A DNA stretch of 64,000 nucleotides. Source: Colocasia esculenta (Eukaryota > Streptophyta > Magnoliopsida > Alismatales > Araceae). Of the stretch, positions 10,632 through 21,563 are shown in pieces. Below the pieces are notes generated by a model. That model was given only the letters and a program-made list of their open reading frames with translations, was not told where the DNA came from and made no database searches. The position numbers and the translations under genes were made by a program. Every line of letters starts with the position of its first letter. Position 1 is the stretch's first letter. The stretch is from NCBI GenBank assembly GCA_014218235.1, contig CM024764.1:67307184-67371183 (forward strand), in the 5' to 3' direction.

Positions 10632-10770
10632 AGATTCAATGGAGCAGGCGAGGACAAGAGGAGGCCACATGGGAACTAGAAGATACCATCAAGACAAATA
10701 TCCAGAATTATTTTCAGGTTAGTATAACGATCTTTATGTTATTAAATTTGGAGGACCAAATTTTTTTTTT

Positions 10771-10783
10771 AGTAGGGGAGAGT
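10771..10783 (+). other. Polypurine tract, Gy-A copy 2
   Basis: Same AGTAGGGGAGAGT as copy 1, preceded by a T run one base longer and abutting the right LTR. Confidence 0.85.
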
Positions 10784-11449
10784 TGTAACGCCCCAGAAAA
10801 TTTAATTAATGAGAAAATAGAAGTAATTGAGTTAAAATACCTTAGGGTTATTATTAAAATGTGATAATTAGATGATAGACATAGTTAGGGGTAATGAATA
10901 TTATCCCAGTGTCGCACCTCGAAATGCGTGCCTCCACAGGGTGAAACCGGAAAACGACGTCGAAATAAAAATCTGAGAACATCATAATTTCTAGAAAAAT
11001 GTGGAGAAATTTAATATGTAATCATATGAATTTTTCGATGTACGGATTTCAAGGTATAGTCGACACGACCATTTTTCGGGTGATTTTTCACCTATTGCAA
11101 AATAAAATCTAAAAATTAATTAAAAATCACCACAATTAGTAAAATCACCATATTAGTCTATGGTTAAAATTTCATGGCATTCCGATATGGTTTAGATATG
11201 TTTATTTATGGAACAAGTGGCCAGTCGATTTATGGAGGAATTACGGGAAAAATTTTGTGGGATTTTACCATACACACGTGTAAGGGATCAAGGAGGCCAG
11301 CACATTTATCTGCACAGTGAACACGTTTGTTACTAACGTGTAAACTTGAGAAATGTTGCATGGGCTACGTGTAGGGGTGAAAACCAACTTGGTTTTCACC
11401 ATGACACCTCAAGGGCCCATGTGTTGTTGCATGAAGAATCGGCTGGGCC

Positions 11450-11456
11450 TATAAAA
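11450..11456 (+). promoter_or_regulatory. TATA box, Gy-A right LTR
   Basis: Identical context to 3548-3554. From this LTR, transcription would read out into 13495 onward. Confidence 0.7.
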
Positions 11457-12321
11457 ACCCTCCCACAACCTTCGTATACACCTTTCTCCACTCTAGCTGG
11501 TGTATGTGTGTTGCAGCAGAGGATACTCCACTGTTAGGCTGTTGAGTTGAGTGCCAACTCTCTTGGAAGGGCTTCCACGACAGTTCTGGTTTCATTCTCT
11601 CAGAAGGATTGCTGTGGAGTTTGTTCTACGTCAAGTGTGCAATTGTCCTTCTATATTTCTGTGGATTTCTGAGTCAAGGATCTCATTCTCACTTCAACAA
11701 GGTAGGATTCTCCTCTTGATCTTTCCAATTTCTTCTACCACCTCCCTTGGATTCTCTGGGTAGTGGCATGAAGAAATCTAAGTCCAATGTGAAAATCCAG
11801 ACATTTGTGAAATCTGGAAACTTGATATTGATCCTATTGTTACCAAGGTTTAGAAATCATGTTCATGATAGGAAATCAACATGTCATCATGTTTTAGCTG
11901 ATCCACAAGTCATAAGTATCTACATCTTGTTATCTTCAAACCATTCAACACAAATTAGAGTGTTGCTTCTATTGTGTAGATTAGATAGAACCTCAATGAT
12001 TTTCTACTTTTAGCTAACTTAATGTGTTGAGGTATGAAAAGACTCATTAGTTGGTTCAATTCATATAAGACTCACATAGATAGATGAGGAGAAAAGAGTT
12101 CTAAGAAGTAGTACTCCCAATTATCCTCTTTGAGTTCACTTTTAGCTAGAACACCCTTGTAAATTAAGTCCCATGATCTTCAGTTTTCAGATCATGTTTT
12201 CATGAGTTCTATATCTGAAATCACACTTGTTTAGAGTCTTATTCATGTTAGGATCATTAGAGTAACTTTATAGAACCTTTGGAGGTCAAACGGAATAGCT
12301 TTCAGACCATTTACATAGCCT

Positions 12322-12497
12322 CTGTCGACAGACGAAGGTCTGCCTGTCGACAGGAACCCCTGGCCAGAACCCAGAACTTTCAGCCTGAGTGCATCTGTCG
12401 ACAGATCCATGCTGGCTGTCGACAGATACACACAGAGCTGAAAACCCAGCTCTGGCAGTGCAGCCCCTGTCGACAGCAGACCAAGGCCTGTCGACAG
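12322..12497 (+). repeat. Palindrome array CTGTCGACAG x6, Gy-A right LTR
   Basis: Starts at 12322, 12344, 12395, 12416, 12467 and 12488, identical spacing (22, 51, 21, 51, 21) to the middle LTR. Confidence 0.95.
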
Positions 12498-13494
12498 ATC
12501 ATGACCAAACCTTGTTTCTAGCCTTGTTTTGACCCCGTTCTTTCATGAAAATCATACTCTTTTGTTCTACTTGTTAGTATACCTTTAGATTATGTATTTT
12601 ACTACCAAAACAACCATTTAAACCAGTCAAGTTAACCTTCTTGTCACTTTGAGTTATTTCTACAAGTTCCGAACAAAATTGTCCTCGTGAAATTGTTAAT
12701 TTCTGAAATCAGTGACGGAATCAAGTCCTTTGATTCTCTTGTGCAAACCTTGAGTGACTTTGAGTAAAACCTTTGTACTTCCTTGATTCATTACAAAGGT
12801 AAGAGTATGGTGATGACAAATTGTGAGTCTTGGACTCAATCTAAGAGTTTATGCTTGGCAAATAAGGGCTAGTCTAGTCCTGGGAGGAGCACCCAAATTC
12901 GTTTAAGTGGCCGCGCGGAACGATAAAGGATTAGTGGATGTTTGGCATAGCATCATTAAGTGTTTGATTGGTCATCATTTCATGTTATTGTGTGTTCATA
13001 TGAGTTTAATACAATTCGTGAATGTTACTATGAATCCTTGAATCTTGAGTTCATTGTTCCATAACTTTGCTATCTAGTGTCAGATAGCAATCTCAGTTTA
13101 GTTTGCAAAAGCATGATTACATGTATAACTTCTTGTCACTTACCTTGTATCTTGATCTCCTTGATTATAGACTTGAATCCTACTGAGCTAGTTAGCTCAC
13201 AGAATTCTATTTTTCAGGTAATCCAGATGGAACGAATGTTTAAGGGGAATAGTGTGCTGAGTGAACTACCAACCTACAAGGAGCTAATTACGATGGTTTT
13301 CTATAGTGTTTAGCATAGTAAATGTGATGTAATAAGTTTCTGTTGACTTGTTCCTCATGAGATCTAAATGAGGAAACTTTTGTAATAAGACACTTATGAG
13401 GTTATCTTTTATGAATGGATATCGTGTCTTTTCCGTGTATGTATGTTATATTCTGTCACTTCCGATAAATAGTTTAATTTATTAGGACGTGACA

Positions 13495-13823
13495 AAATGT
13501 TTAAAAAAATGTATTTATTTAATGGGTTTTGGGTGGGATATGTAACATGATGTGTTATCTATTTAAAACTAATTTTTACAAGTGATGAAAATCTAAGATT
13601 AAGAGATTATTTACGTACAATGTTTGTAAAAAGAAAATTAGTCAAATTATTCAAAATATATTGAATTTATTTAATGAGAATCTACTATTTGTTCTACCAA
13701 AATTAATATTCTCAAAATTTTATTTAAGGATGAAATGAAAATTAAAATCAAATTGCATCTTATTTATAACCAAATGATATCTAAATTTAACTAAATGTAT
13801 GAACTTTAACACAAAAAATTATG
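13495..13823. other. AT-rich flank of Gy-A, no gene seen
   Basis: Strongly AT-rich DNA with A and T runs. No domain, tRNA or clear repeat is visible. It starts with the putative target duplication aaatg and ends where the decayed pol fragment begins. Confidence 0.6.
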
Positions 13824-15720
13824 ACGTTATCAACAGCAGCACCAGTACTGGCATTACCGGTAGGAAGTGGTGGTTTTGTTATTTATACAGATGCATCGAA
13901 GAGGGGGCTTGGCGCAGTGTTAATGCAACACGGGAAGGTGATAGCTTATGCGTCCAGGCAAATAAAGCCAGCATAGGAGAATTATCCCACCCATGATTGG
14001 GAATTGGCAGCAGTTGTGTTTGCCTTAAAGATGTGGAGGCATTATTTATATGGCGAGAGATTTGAGATTTTCACAGATCATAAAAGTTTAAAGTATATAT
14101 TTTCCCATAAAGATTTGAATCTCCGCCAGCATAGATGGATTGAATATTTGAAGGATTATGATTTTAGATTGTCTTACCACCTGGGTAAGGCCAATGTAGT
14201 TGCTGATGCCTTAAGCAGAAAGGCATATTTGAGTCAAATGATGATAAAGGAATGGAAGTTGTACGAGGAGATAGCGGAGAACTTCTTGTATGTTCCAAGT
14301 AATCAGCGGCGAGCAGTACTAGCTAGTAGTGTTGTAGAGCCTCATTATATTGGCAAATTGTTGAGGCTCAGAGAGCATATGTGAATTTAGTTGAAATTGT
14401 GAAGATGGAAGGGGTTACTATTGATGATAATTGTGTGGTCAGGCTCAAAGGCGGGTCGTTCGTGACTACAGAAAGGGAGGTGAAACAGAATGTACTGGAA
14501 GAAGCTCATAAATCCAGGTACACTATTCACCCAGGTAGTACTAAGATATACCAAGATCTGAAGAAGCATTTTTGGTGGCCGCATATGAAGAAGGAAATAG
14601 CAGAATTTGTTTCAAGGTGTGCGATTTGTCAACAAATTAAAGCAGAACATCAGAAGCCTAGAGGTTTATTGCAGCCACTACCCATTCCGCAGTGGAAATG
14701 GGATGATATTGCCATGGATTTTGTAGCAGGATTACCGAGAACAGCTTCAGGACATAACGGATAGTGGATAGTAGCAGTAAGTATGTCCTGGATAGTGGAT
14801 AGGTTAGCAAGGATTTATGTCGATAGAATTGTTCCATTGCATGGTATTCCGAAGACTATTGTTTCTGATAGGGATCCTAGGTTCACTTCTGGTTTTTGGA
14901 GAAGTTTGCAAAGGGTTGTTGGCACAGAATTGAAGTATAGTTCAGCTTACCACCCTCAAACGGATGGTCAAACAGAAAGGACTATCCAGACAATTGAAGA
15001 TATGTTATGAGCATGCTGTTTTGTGTGGAGTGGTAACTGGGAGCACCATTTGGGCATGGTTGAATTTTCTTATAATAATAGTTATCATACCAGCCTCGGA
15101 ATGGCATCGTATGAAGCTTTGTATGGAAGGCCATGTAGAACACCATTAAATTGGCATGAAGTGGGAGAAAGGCAGATAATGGGTCCTGAATTGATACAGT
15201 AAACCACAGAAATAGTAAAATTTATTCAGGAAAAGTTGCAAGCAGCTCAAAGCAGGTAGAAAAGTCATGCAGATAATCAAAGAAGACCACTTCAATTTGA
15301 AATTGGGGATTTCGTCTTTTTAAGAGTTTCCTCTACTAAAGGTGTTATCAGATTCGGTAAGAAAGGAAAGTTGAGCCCAAGATATGTGGGACCCTTCCAG
15401 GTGTTAGAAAGGATTGGGGAGACAGCCTATAGACTTGATTTGCCAGTAGATTTTGCAAATGCTCATGATATTTTCCATGTCTCCATGTTAAGAAAATGTA
15501 TTGAAGATCCAGCACAAATAATCAGTTATCAAGGTGGTGATTTAAGACCGGATATGTCTATGTCAGAATATCTGGTGCAAATTACAGGCTGCAAAACAAG
15601 GAAATTAAGGAATAAAGAAATCGATTTAGTAAAAGTACGATGGGAGAATAGGCTAGGGGTGAGGATACCTGGGAGTTAGCCGAGGAGATGGCTAAGGGGT
15701 ATCCTTATTTGTTTCAGTAA
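13824..15720 (+). pseudogene. Decayed Ty3/gypsy pol fragment (RNase H, integrase, chromodomain tail)
   Basis: The fragment starts abruptly at the tether between RT and RNase H (PVLALPV-like) and continues through YTDAS, WRHYLYG, HKSLKYIF and DALSRK, the HHCC region (IHPG, HFWWPHMKKE, CAICQQIKAEH), SDRDPRFTS and QTDGQTER. It ends with TWELAEEM and a TAA at 15718. RT, protease and gag are missing. Stops occur near 13974, 14382, 14761, 15008, 15200 and 15257, several readable as CAG to TAG, and one frameshift lies near 15655. About 20-25 residues are lost after GLPRTASGHN (near 14760-14800). It is an old chromovirus relic, divergent from Gy-A, and may belong to the LTR that follows. Confidence 0.9.
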
Positions 15721-16555
15721 GATTTTAAATCTTTTTAGATGATAGTACCTGTAAATGTGTTCAAAGTTGTATGTATTTCAGCATGTTATGAATTTCGAGG
15801 TCAAAATATCTTTTTAGATGATAGTAATGTAACGTCGCGCATTTTTCGGATCCATATGGATCCTGTGTTTGGTGTTTGCGGTGGCCAGCGTGTGGTCAAT
15901 GTGGTGTGCTCCAGGTCCTTCTGCAGGTTTTTGGGGCCTACTGGGCCAACTGTTTGGGCCCATAGCACCCCTCAGTTCACTGTCTTTGAACGCGATGGGT
16001 ATGGACGTCACGTTCTGAACGCGACGGTCCTGCATGTCGCGTTCCCGTTGCCGCTCAGAGGTGCTGATCGTGTGCATGTGCGCCGCGTGTCGCGCGTCGG
16101 GCGACCTGCGGACATCAGCCCTAGGAAGGCAACACCCAGGTCCGTGGCGACCTGGTCGCGATGGAGGGTTTAGTCGCATTCTTAACCGCAACAGGTTCTT
16201 AAACCCTGCTGGCCAGACAGAGCTAGTTATGCTCTGTTTGGCCAGGGGGACAGCTGCTGCGGGCTTCTGAGGGCGATTTGGCATGGGAGCGAGGTGTTGG
16301 GGCATCTTCTCGCCGTGAGGATCGTGTGTGGAGCGGGGGAAACACCGGAAGATTTCTGTTTTTCGTGTTCTTCATGGAGGTAGGGTGATTCCTTCTGTTC
16401 TTAGGTTGTGGATTGCATGTAGCATTCGTGGGGGGTGTTATTTGCTTCAACAATGATAGATATCATGCTAAGAACCCCATTAAAGCATGAAATTTATGAA
16501 TTAAGCGTGGTTTGTCAGGTGTGAAATGGCCCCGGATTAGGGTTCCTGCCTGAGA

Positions 16556-16683
16556 AGGCGACAGAACCCCCTGTCGCGACAAGGTCGCGACAAGCCGACC
16601 CGTCGCGACAAGGTTTTCCATTGCGACATGTCGTGGCATCGCGATCTGGTTACGACCCTATGCTATGTCGCGACTACAGCCGA
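16556..16683 (+). repeat. TCGCGA/CGAC word array in Gy-D LTR
   Basis: Words of the form (C/G)TCGCGAC(A) or decayed versions start near 16574, 16585, 16603, 16622, 16639 and 16678, roughly 11, 18, 19, 17 and 39 bp apart. A looser CpG cluster with GTCGCG words lies at 16010-16160. The array is about 0.9 kb upstream of the TATA box. Confidence 0.7.
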
Positions 16684-17597
16684 GAGGCCCCATTGTGGTT
16701 GGTTTTAATGGTGGAGTTATTCGATATTTATTATTTATCATGCATGGTATGAAATGAGCGGTACATCGGCACTCATGACGCTCTGGGAGTGTGTTATTTA
16801 CGAGGCTAGCGTACCGGTTACGTAGCTAGCGTGTGCTTTACATGTTGGCGTGGTATTCACGCGGTGTGACTTGTGTTCACGTGTTGTGGACAGGCTGTTC
16901 ACGTGGTAGACGTGAGGTTTTACGTGGTTTGTGTGGTGTGCACATGGTTTTGTGTGCGTGGCGAGTAGTATGACGCCTGCCGTGGTTACCTCTTCAGTTG
17001 GGTGCCCCTGGTTCTCTGAGAGCCAGGCTGTTAGCTCGGGGCTTGTCCCGGTACTTGTGTTGTACCGTAGAGGTCAGCGTCGTCTGTCCTGGACACCCTC
17101 ACTTCTGTGTTTGAGTTGTACGTCCGGATGAGGGAAAGATGATAGTAGGACAGCGACTTGTGTTTGTGTTTGTCGCTTGTAGCGCGTTCGTAGTTGGGGG
17201 TACGGACACCAATATACGTCACTGGTCCCCAGCTAGTCCTTTCCAGTGCCTCACTCTAGGGAGCTCAGGCCGGAGTCCTTAGAGGTGCCAGGCATGGGCC
17301 AGTGGCTGTGTGGTCCACAGGTTGTGGTGTTGGTTGGTCTCCACAGTTGTTTGTCTTGTTCTTGTGGAGCAGCAGCCGGACCTTCCGTCCGTGGCTGCAA
17401 GGCTGAGAGGTAGACATGTGTAGTTTTGTCCGAGTCAGTAGTTGGTGTCACGAACCAGTCTACGTGGCCCAAGTGTGGCGGTCTCTACTTTAGCACGTAC
17501 ATATGGTTGTGGTTTGCCATTTATTTATTAATATAGATTTACGTTGTCGGCAAACGGTAAGTGGTGTTTATAGCTTTAATAGCCTATTAGCTTGTGC

Positions 17598-17605
17598 TAT
17601 ATAAA
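17598..17605 (+). promoter_or_regulatory. TATA box, Gy-D LTR
   Basis: TATATAAA in GTGCTATATAAACTGC. The minus-strand paralogue carries CTATAAATT at 23613-23621. Confidence 0.6.
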
Positions 17606-18053
17606 CTGCTAGTGTAGCTTTCCGTTTACGCACTTGTGTTGGTTTGCTCGATTTTTGGGGAGTTACCCTACTGAGCCAGTGACTTGCGAGGCTCACCCCT
17701 ACTCCCAACAGGTGAAGGCGAGGAGGAGGTTTCGTTACCGTCTTCCAGTTCAGAGCCGCGTCGTAGAGATGCTAAGCAGATGCCTCTAGCAGTGTAGTTT
17801 CCTTTTCTCAATTGTACCTCGGGGTATGCCACAGGCTCTTGTACTATATTCGACTTTTGTTGAAATTCTGCTATGTAAATCTATTATGAATATATGTGAG
17901 ATTGTAATCAAGCATGTGATTCAGTGTGTTCCTTTGTGTTTCCACAGACTCGTGTTGTGGTATCCCTTGCGAGGCTACGGCCCGTTCACGGGAGACGGAC
18001 TCGGGTTAAGCTCGTTATTGGTTTAACGGGTTTAAATGACGCAGTCCGTCACA

Positions 18054-18838
18054 CATATGTTCATCATCCAAAACATTTGTGCATTTCAATTGATAAAGAA
18101 CAAGTATGAGACAATTGTATCTAAACATTTAATAAAGACATGTGTCATATTCCCATTGAGTAACAGATGATGAAATTGACAAAATAAAACAATATTGAAC
18201 TTCGGATGTCAACTATTAGACAAGAATGGTCGAAGTGAGAACTTCGACTGACAGTGACTAAAACGTGACATCCGAAGTCATAGAGCTTCAACTAGCAAAG
18301 AGTATGACAGGAATATCCAAAGTCCCAGTCGAAGTCTGGTTTCTACTGGCAAAGAGTATAATAGGAATATATGAAGTGTCATTACTTCGACTGGCCAAGA
18401 ATTATGTGAACATCTGAACTCTCGGTCGAAGTCTGGTTTCGACTGGCAAAGAGTATAACATGAATATCTGAAGTCACAGTTAAATTTGTCTTGATCGGTT
18501 GAAGTGACTTCGTCATATCCGAAACTTAACTTCGTATATGACTAAGTTCCACTTCATCATATCTGAAGTCCAATTTCGTATATGATGAAGTTTTACTTCG
18601 ACTCACAAAAACCAAAATTGGACATTCGATTGTCTGTGCTTCGACTAACTGTGACCAAAACGTGACATCCAAAGTCACAGTTTCGGCTATTGAAGACCAA
18701 ATATAAACATTCGATGTTCGTTTAAGCAAGTTTTCAATGTGGCCAGTTTGTCCATGATTTGTAAACATTAATCAAAGGATATGCAACATGAAAGCACTTA
18801 AGTTCATCACAAAACAATGATATTATGATATTAACAAG
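18054..18838. repeat. Array of TCGAAG/TTCGAC inverted words in unclassified DNA
   Basis: From 18201 to about 18680 the words TTCGAC or CTTCG and their complements CGAAGT recur. In the best part, alternate distances are about 12-14 and 28-30 bp (18201, 18230, 18243, 18272, 18286, 18317, 18329, 18341, 18371, 18386, 18414, 18426, 18438, 18468), a period near 42 bp. Neighbouring words face each other as inverted repeats, for example GTCGAA - 7 bases - TTCGAC at 18425-18443. No terminal TG/CA or coding sequence was assigned. Confidence 0.75.
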
Positions 18839-19596
18839 ATGAACAAAAATTATGTCATCATCAAAATAAATCAAAACAATCATTATCAAAATAATGATTA
18901 TGGTTATTCACATAACCATAACTCAGCACACCATAAGCATGATTCAACTACAAATTCACCAAAAATCAGCTCCAACACCCATTCATGTAGCGAAACACAA
19001 GAACTAGCAAGAAAATTGGAGAGGAAGGAAGTCACCCTACCAAAGATGAACAAAAACACACATTGGGACCTTCTAGTGATCTGGATGCCTCCTCCTAGCC
19101 AAATTCCATCTCCAAAACACCCAAATCCACTGAAGAATCGCAAAAACTGTGAAAGCCTCCTCTAGGGAAAGTCTAGTAGAGCTGAGAGATGAAACCCTCA
19201 CTCTGTAGACTTAACCCAGCTAAAAGACACATTGAAAAGCTAATCGCGCATGCTTGAATGGCATGTCTATAAATGGCCATTCTTGGTTGTTGTATTTAGG
19301 AACTTAAAAACCACATGTCCTTCTGAGTTGACATGCAGCCAGACATACTTCAACTTAGCCTCCACGAGTCTAGACACTCGATCAATGTATGCACAAATAT
19401 AAACATGTCACCCAAAGCTGGTGCAACAAGAAAATCAAAATGTGGCATGCTATCCTGATACGTCTTAAACGTGGTGATTGAACTTGTCGCATTTAGGCTG
19501 TGTTAGATGAAACCTGCGCAACTCAACACATACTACCCAAAACTTGCAATTCCAACCATGTCAGCCCACACAACCCATTCTACGTCTACAACACTT
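18839..19596. other. No gene assigned
   Basis: Moderately AT-rich DNA. A 108-codon frame (18839-19165) has biased, non-domain composition and I do not accept it. A motif TGTCATCATCAAAAT near 18853 resembles the segment just before SIRE polypurine tracts but lacks the G run. Confidence 0.4.
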
Positions 19597-19796
19597 GCTA
19601 AGACCCAAAAATGAGAATCTAAAAATGCCATACACTGCACAACCTCGTCGACCAGCTCCCTAGGCACAGTCTTGAAGAAAACCACATGCTCCACCTGCTA
19701 AGACCCAAAAATGGGAAGCCAAAAATGCCATACCTTGAGGACCAATTCCCCAGGCATAGTCCTGACCAAATCCACACACCACAATCTTGTTCCATC
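19597..19796 (+). repeat. Imperfect 100-bp direct tandem duplication
   Basis: GCTAAGACCCAAAAATG starts at 19597 and again at 19697. Both copies continue with AAAAATGCCATAC and a CC(T/C)AGGCA(C/T)AGTC segment. The copies have diverged by many substitutions. Confidence 0.75.
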
Positions 19797-19930
19797 GACA
19801 CCATATCGAACATCCCCACCGTGGACAGCTTTGACACACGGTCCTCCCCATCCTCCCAAACCTTCCATCTCTCTCACCTTCAACACACCTCCATCTCTCT
19901 CAACATCCGACCACCTCGTTGTTGCAGTTC

Positions 19931-19933
<3 letters not shown>

Positions 19934-19961
<28 letters not shown>

Positions 19962-19962
19962 G
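19934..19962 (+). repeat. (GA)n microsatellite
   Basis: Uninterrupted GA run, with further GA-rich patches at 20002-20012 and 20085-20101. Confidence 0.95.
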
Positions 19963-20309
19963 TGACCAAGGGAGGTTACCCCCTCCAATTCCAATCCAAG
20001 GGTGAGAGAGAGATAGGAGGAGAAGGTGCCAAAGGGAGGCCAATGTCACCCCTTTTGATTCTGATAAGGGGCAGAGGGGGTGGGGAGAGAGAGAGAGAGA
20101 GGAGGTGCTACCCAACTCAACTGAGGGTTGAAAGGTCTATTCTAATCTTGGATTAACTTTAACCTGGTTAAGTTCATCCCTTGTAACAGCAACTAATGCT
20201 AAGGTGTTATTTTTCAAAAAAATGGCAGATTATAGAGGGGCAGTATAGAATATGAAGGTTCTAGAGGATTTTTTGAAATATCAATAGATTTCATAGGGTA
20301 TTTCTAAAA

Positions 20310-21335
20310 AACTCTTTCATTTTTTAAAGGGACAATTAATTATAGGACCTTGTTAGAGAGTGTGACTTATTTTTTAATTCTTGTCAGAATTCCAAAAACT
20401 GCAGGGTTTGCCTTTTGTGTGATTTAGTTTCTAGTCCTATTTTAGTTTTTCAATATTTATGAGTCTCGAAGAACAATTTTTATCCTTTTGACGCTCATTT
20501 TTGAAATTTTTGCCTTAACATAACATGTTTTTTTCATTCACACTATATTTTTTACATCATTTACAATAAATATTAAGTCACTTTATAGTAAATGTTATTG
20601 TTTGTTACAATAAACATTAAGTCTCATTACAGTAAATGTTGTTCTCTATACGGTAATATTTTTTTTACAATAAATATTGAGTACCTATTATAATAAAGGT
20701 CAAGTCCTATTACAGCAAAAGTTATTCATTGTTATAGTAATCTTTTCATGTTACAGGAAAGAACATCACTTATCTTACAATATCTATAATGATTACAACA
20801 CTCAATGTTATAGTCGTTTTATGTAAAGTGATCAAAACTTACTGTACGTGATGTAAAAAACATACTATAAGTGAAAAAAAATATGTTAGGTGATTCTATT
20901 TAATAGGAAAATATTACTATAATAGGGAATAACATTTACTAGAACGGAGGTTAACGTATATTGTAAAAGACATTCAATATTTCCTATAAAGAAAATATCA
21001 TTGTAATAGAAAATAATATTTATTATAACAGGATGTGACATTTACTATAACCAATAATAACATTTACTGTAAAGAGACTTAATGTTTACTTTAAGTAATG
21101 TAAAAATATATACTATAAGTGAAAAACATGTTACATTCAGGCGAAAATTTCAAAAATTGACTCTAAAAGGACAAAAATCATCTTTCGAGGTTCATTAATA
21201 CTGAAAAATTAAAAGTAAGGTTTAGAAATTAAACTGTATAAAAAAGTAAGAACTTTGTGACTTCTGATAAACTAAGAAATAAGTCATTCCGTATGACTGA
21301 AACTCTTAATTAATTTCCCTTTTTCAAAAAGTAGA
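20310..21335. repeat. Long inverted repeat (foldback/MITE-like), about 1 kb
   Basis: The left half reads, on the opposite strand, much like the right half. Matched landmarks are GGGACAATTAATTA (20329) with TTAATTAATTTCCC (21307), GTGACTTATT (20361) with AATAAGTCAT (21281), TCTCGAAGA (20464) with TCTTTCGAGG (21182), and AACATGTTTTT (20523) with GAAAAACATGTTAC (21121). The centre is near 20830. Within the arms, (C/T)AGTAAATGTTATT motifs recur. Arms are diverged by eye, with no transposase frame. A foldback or non-autonomous DNA element is the likeliest identity; no target duplication was recognised. Confidence 0.75.
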
Positions 21336-21563
21336 ATTCTTCTTATTCTTTGTATTTTGGGGATAGCTATATATATGCCCCTAAAAACTTTATATATCTT
21401 ATCTTATATCTTTATATTCTTCATATCATCATACATAACCCATAAGGCACAGTCTTCTATGATATGTTCTCACCCTTAGCTACCACCAAATCTTCAAGAT
21501 TTTTTTCCTATTACTCTATCTCTATCCCGAAGATACGCAACAAAAAATTTTAGGAGAAAGATT

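Larger units (their letters stand above)
1..13494 (+). mobile_element. Gy-A: tandem Ty3/gypsy chromovirus, copies joined through a shared LTR
   Basis: Positions 1-5593 repeat at 7905-13494 almost base for base (offset 7904, later 7903 and 7901 because of single-base indels). The order is internal region (5' end outside the window), LTR, PBS, extra frame, gag-pol, PPT, LTR. The LTR at 2881-5593 has a polypurine tract on its left and a primer site on its right, so it serves as 3' LTR of copy 1 and 5' LTR of copy 2. Termini are TGTAACGCCC and GTGACA. The right flank starts aaatg, the expected 5-bp target duplication, but its partner lies outside the window. The chromodomain-like integrase tail, iMet primer site and long LTRs fit the Tekay/Del group; the clade is inferred from memory of the families. 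Confidence 0.93.
10784..13494 (+). repeat. Gy-A right LTR (2711 bp)
   Basis: Nearly identical to 2881-5593; it lacks one base near 11250 and one near 11671. The match ends at GACA (13494), and the flank aaatg begins the chromosomal side. Confidence 0.95.
15828..18053 (+). repeat. Gy-D LTR, sense orientation
   Basis: Begins TGTAACGTCGCGC about 107 bp after the pol stop and ends near GTCCGTCACA. The 3' two thirds match the reverse complement of 23161-24681, including the GAGGCTAGCGT repeats, a GC-rich middle and the GTTTAA end. The 15721-15827 gap holds two copies of CTTTTTAGATGATAGTA but no clear polypurine tract. The LTR is more GC-rich than its surroundings and rich in CpG words (16010-16160, 16556-16683). 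A TATA box at 17598 gives a U3 of about 1.8 kb. No primer site follows, so it is a 3' LTR or a truncated one. The 3' boundary is approximate. Confidence 0.72.

Noticed and set aside
15739..16305. Overlapping frames of 144-163 aa on both strands
   Set aside because: They lie in the GC-rich Gy-D LTR where stops are rare; no domain is recognisable and frames overlap on both strands.
18839..19165. 108-codon frame rich in Asn, His and Ser
   Set aside because: Composition follows AT-rich repeats and no domain, homology or promoter was recognised.
19686..20156. 156-codon frame with Arg-Glu repeats
   Set aside because: The Arg-Glu runs are translation of the GA microsatellite and the frame spans the 100-bp duplication.
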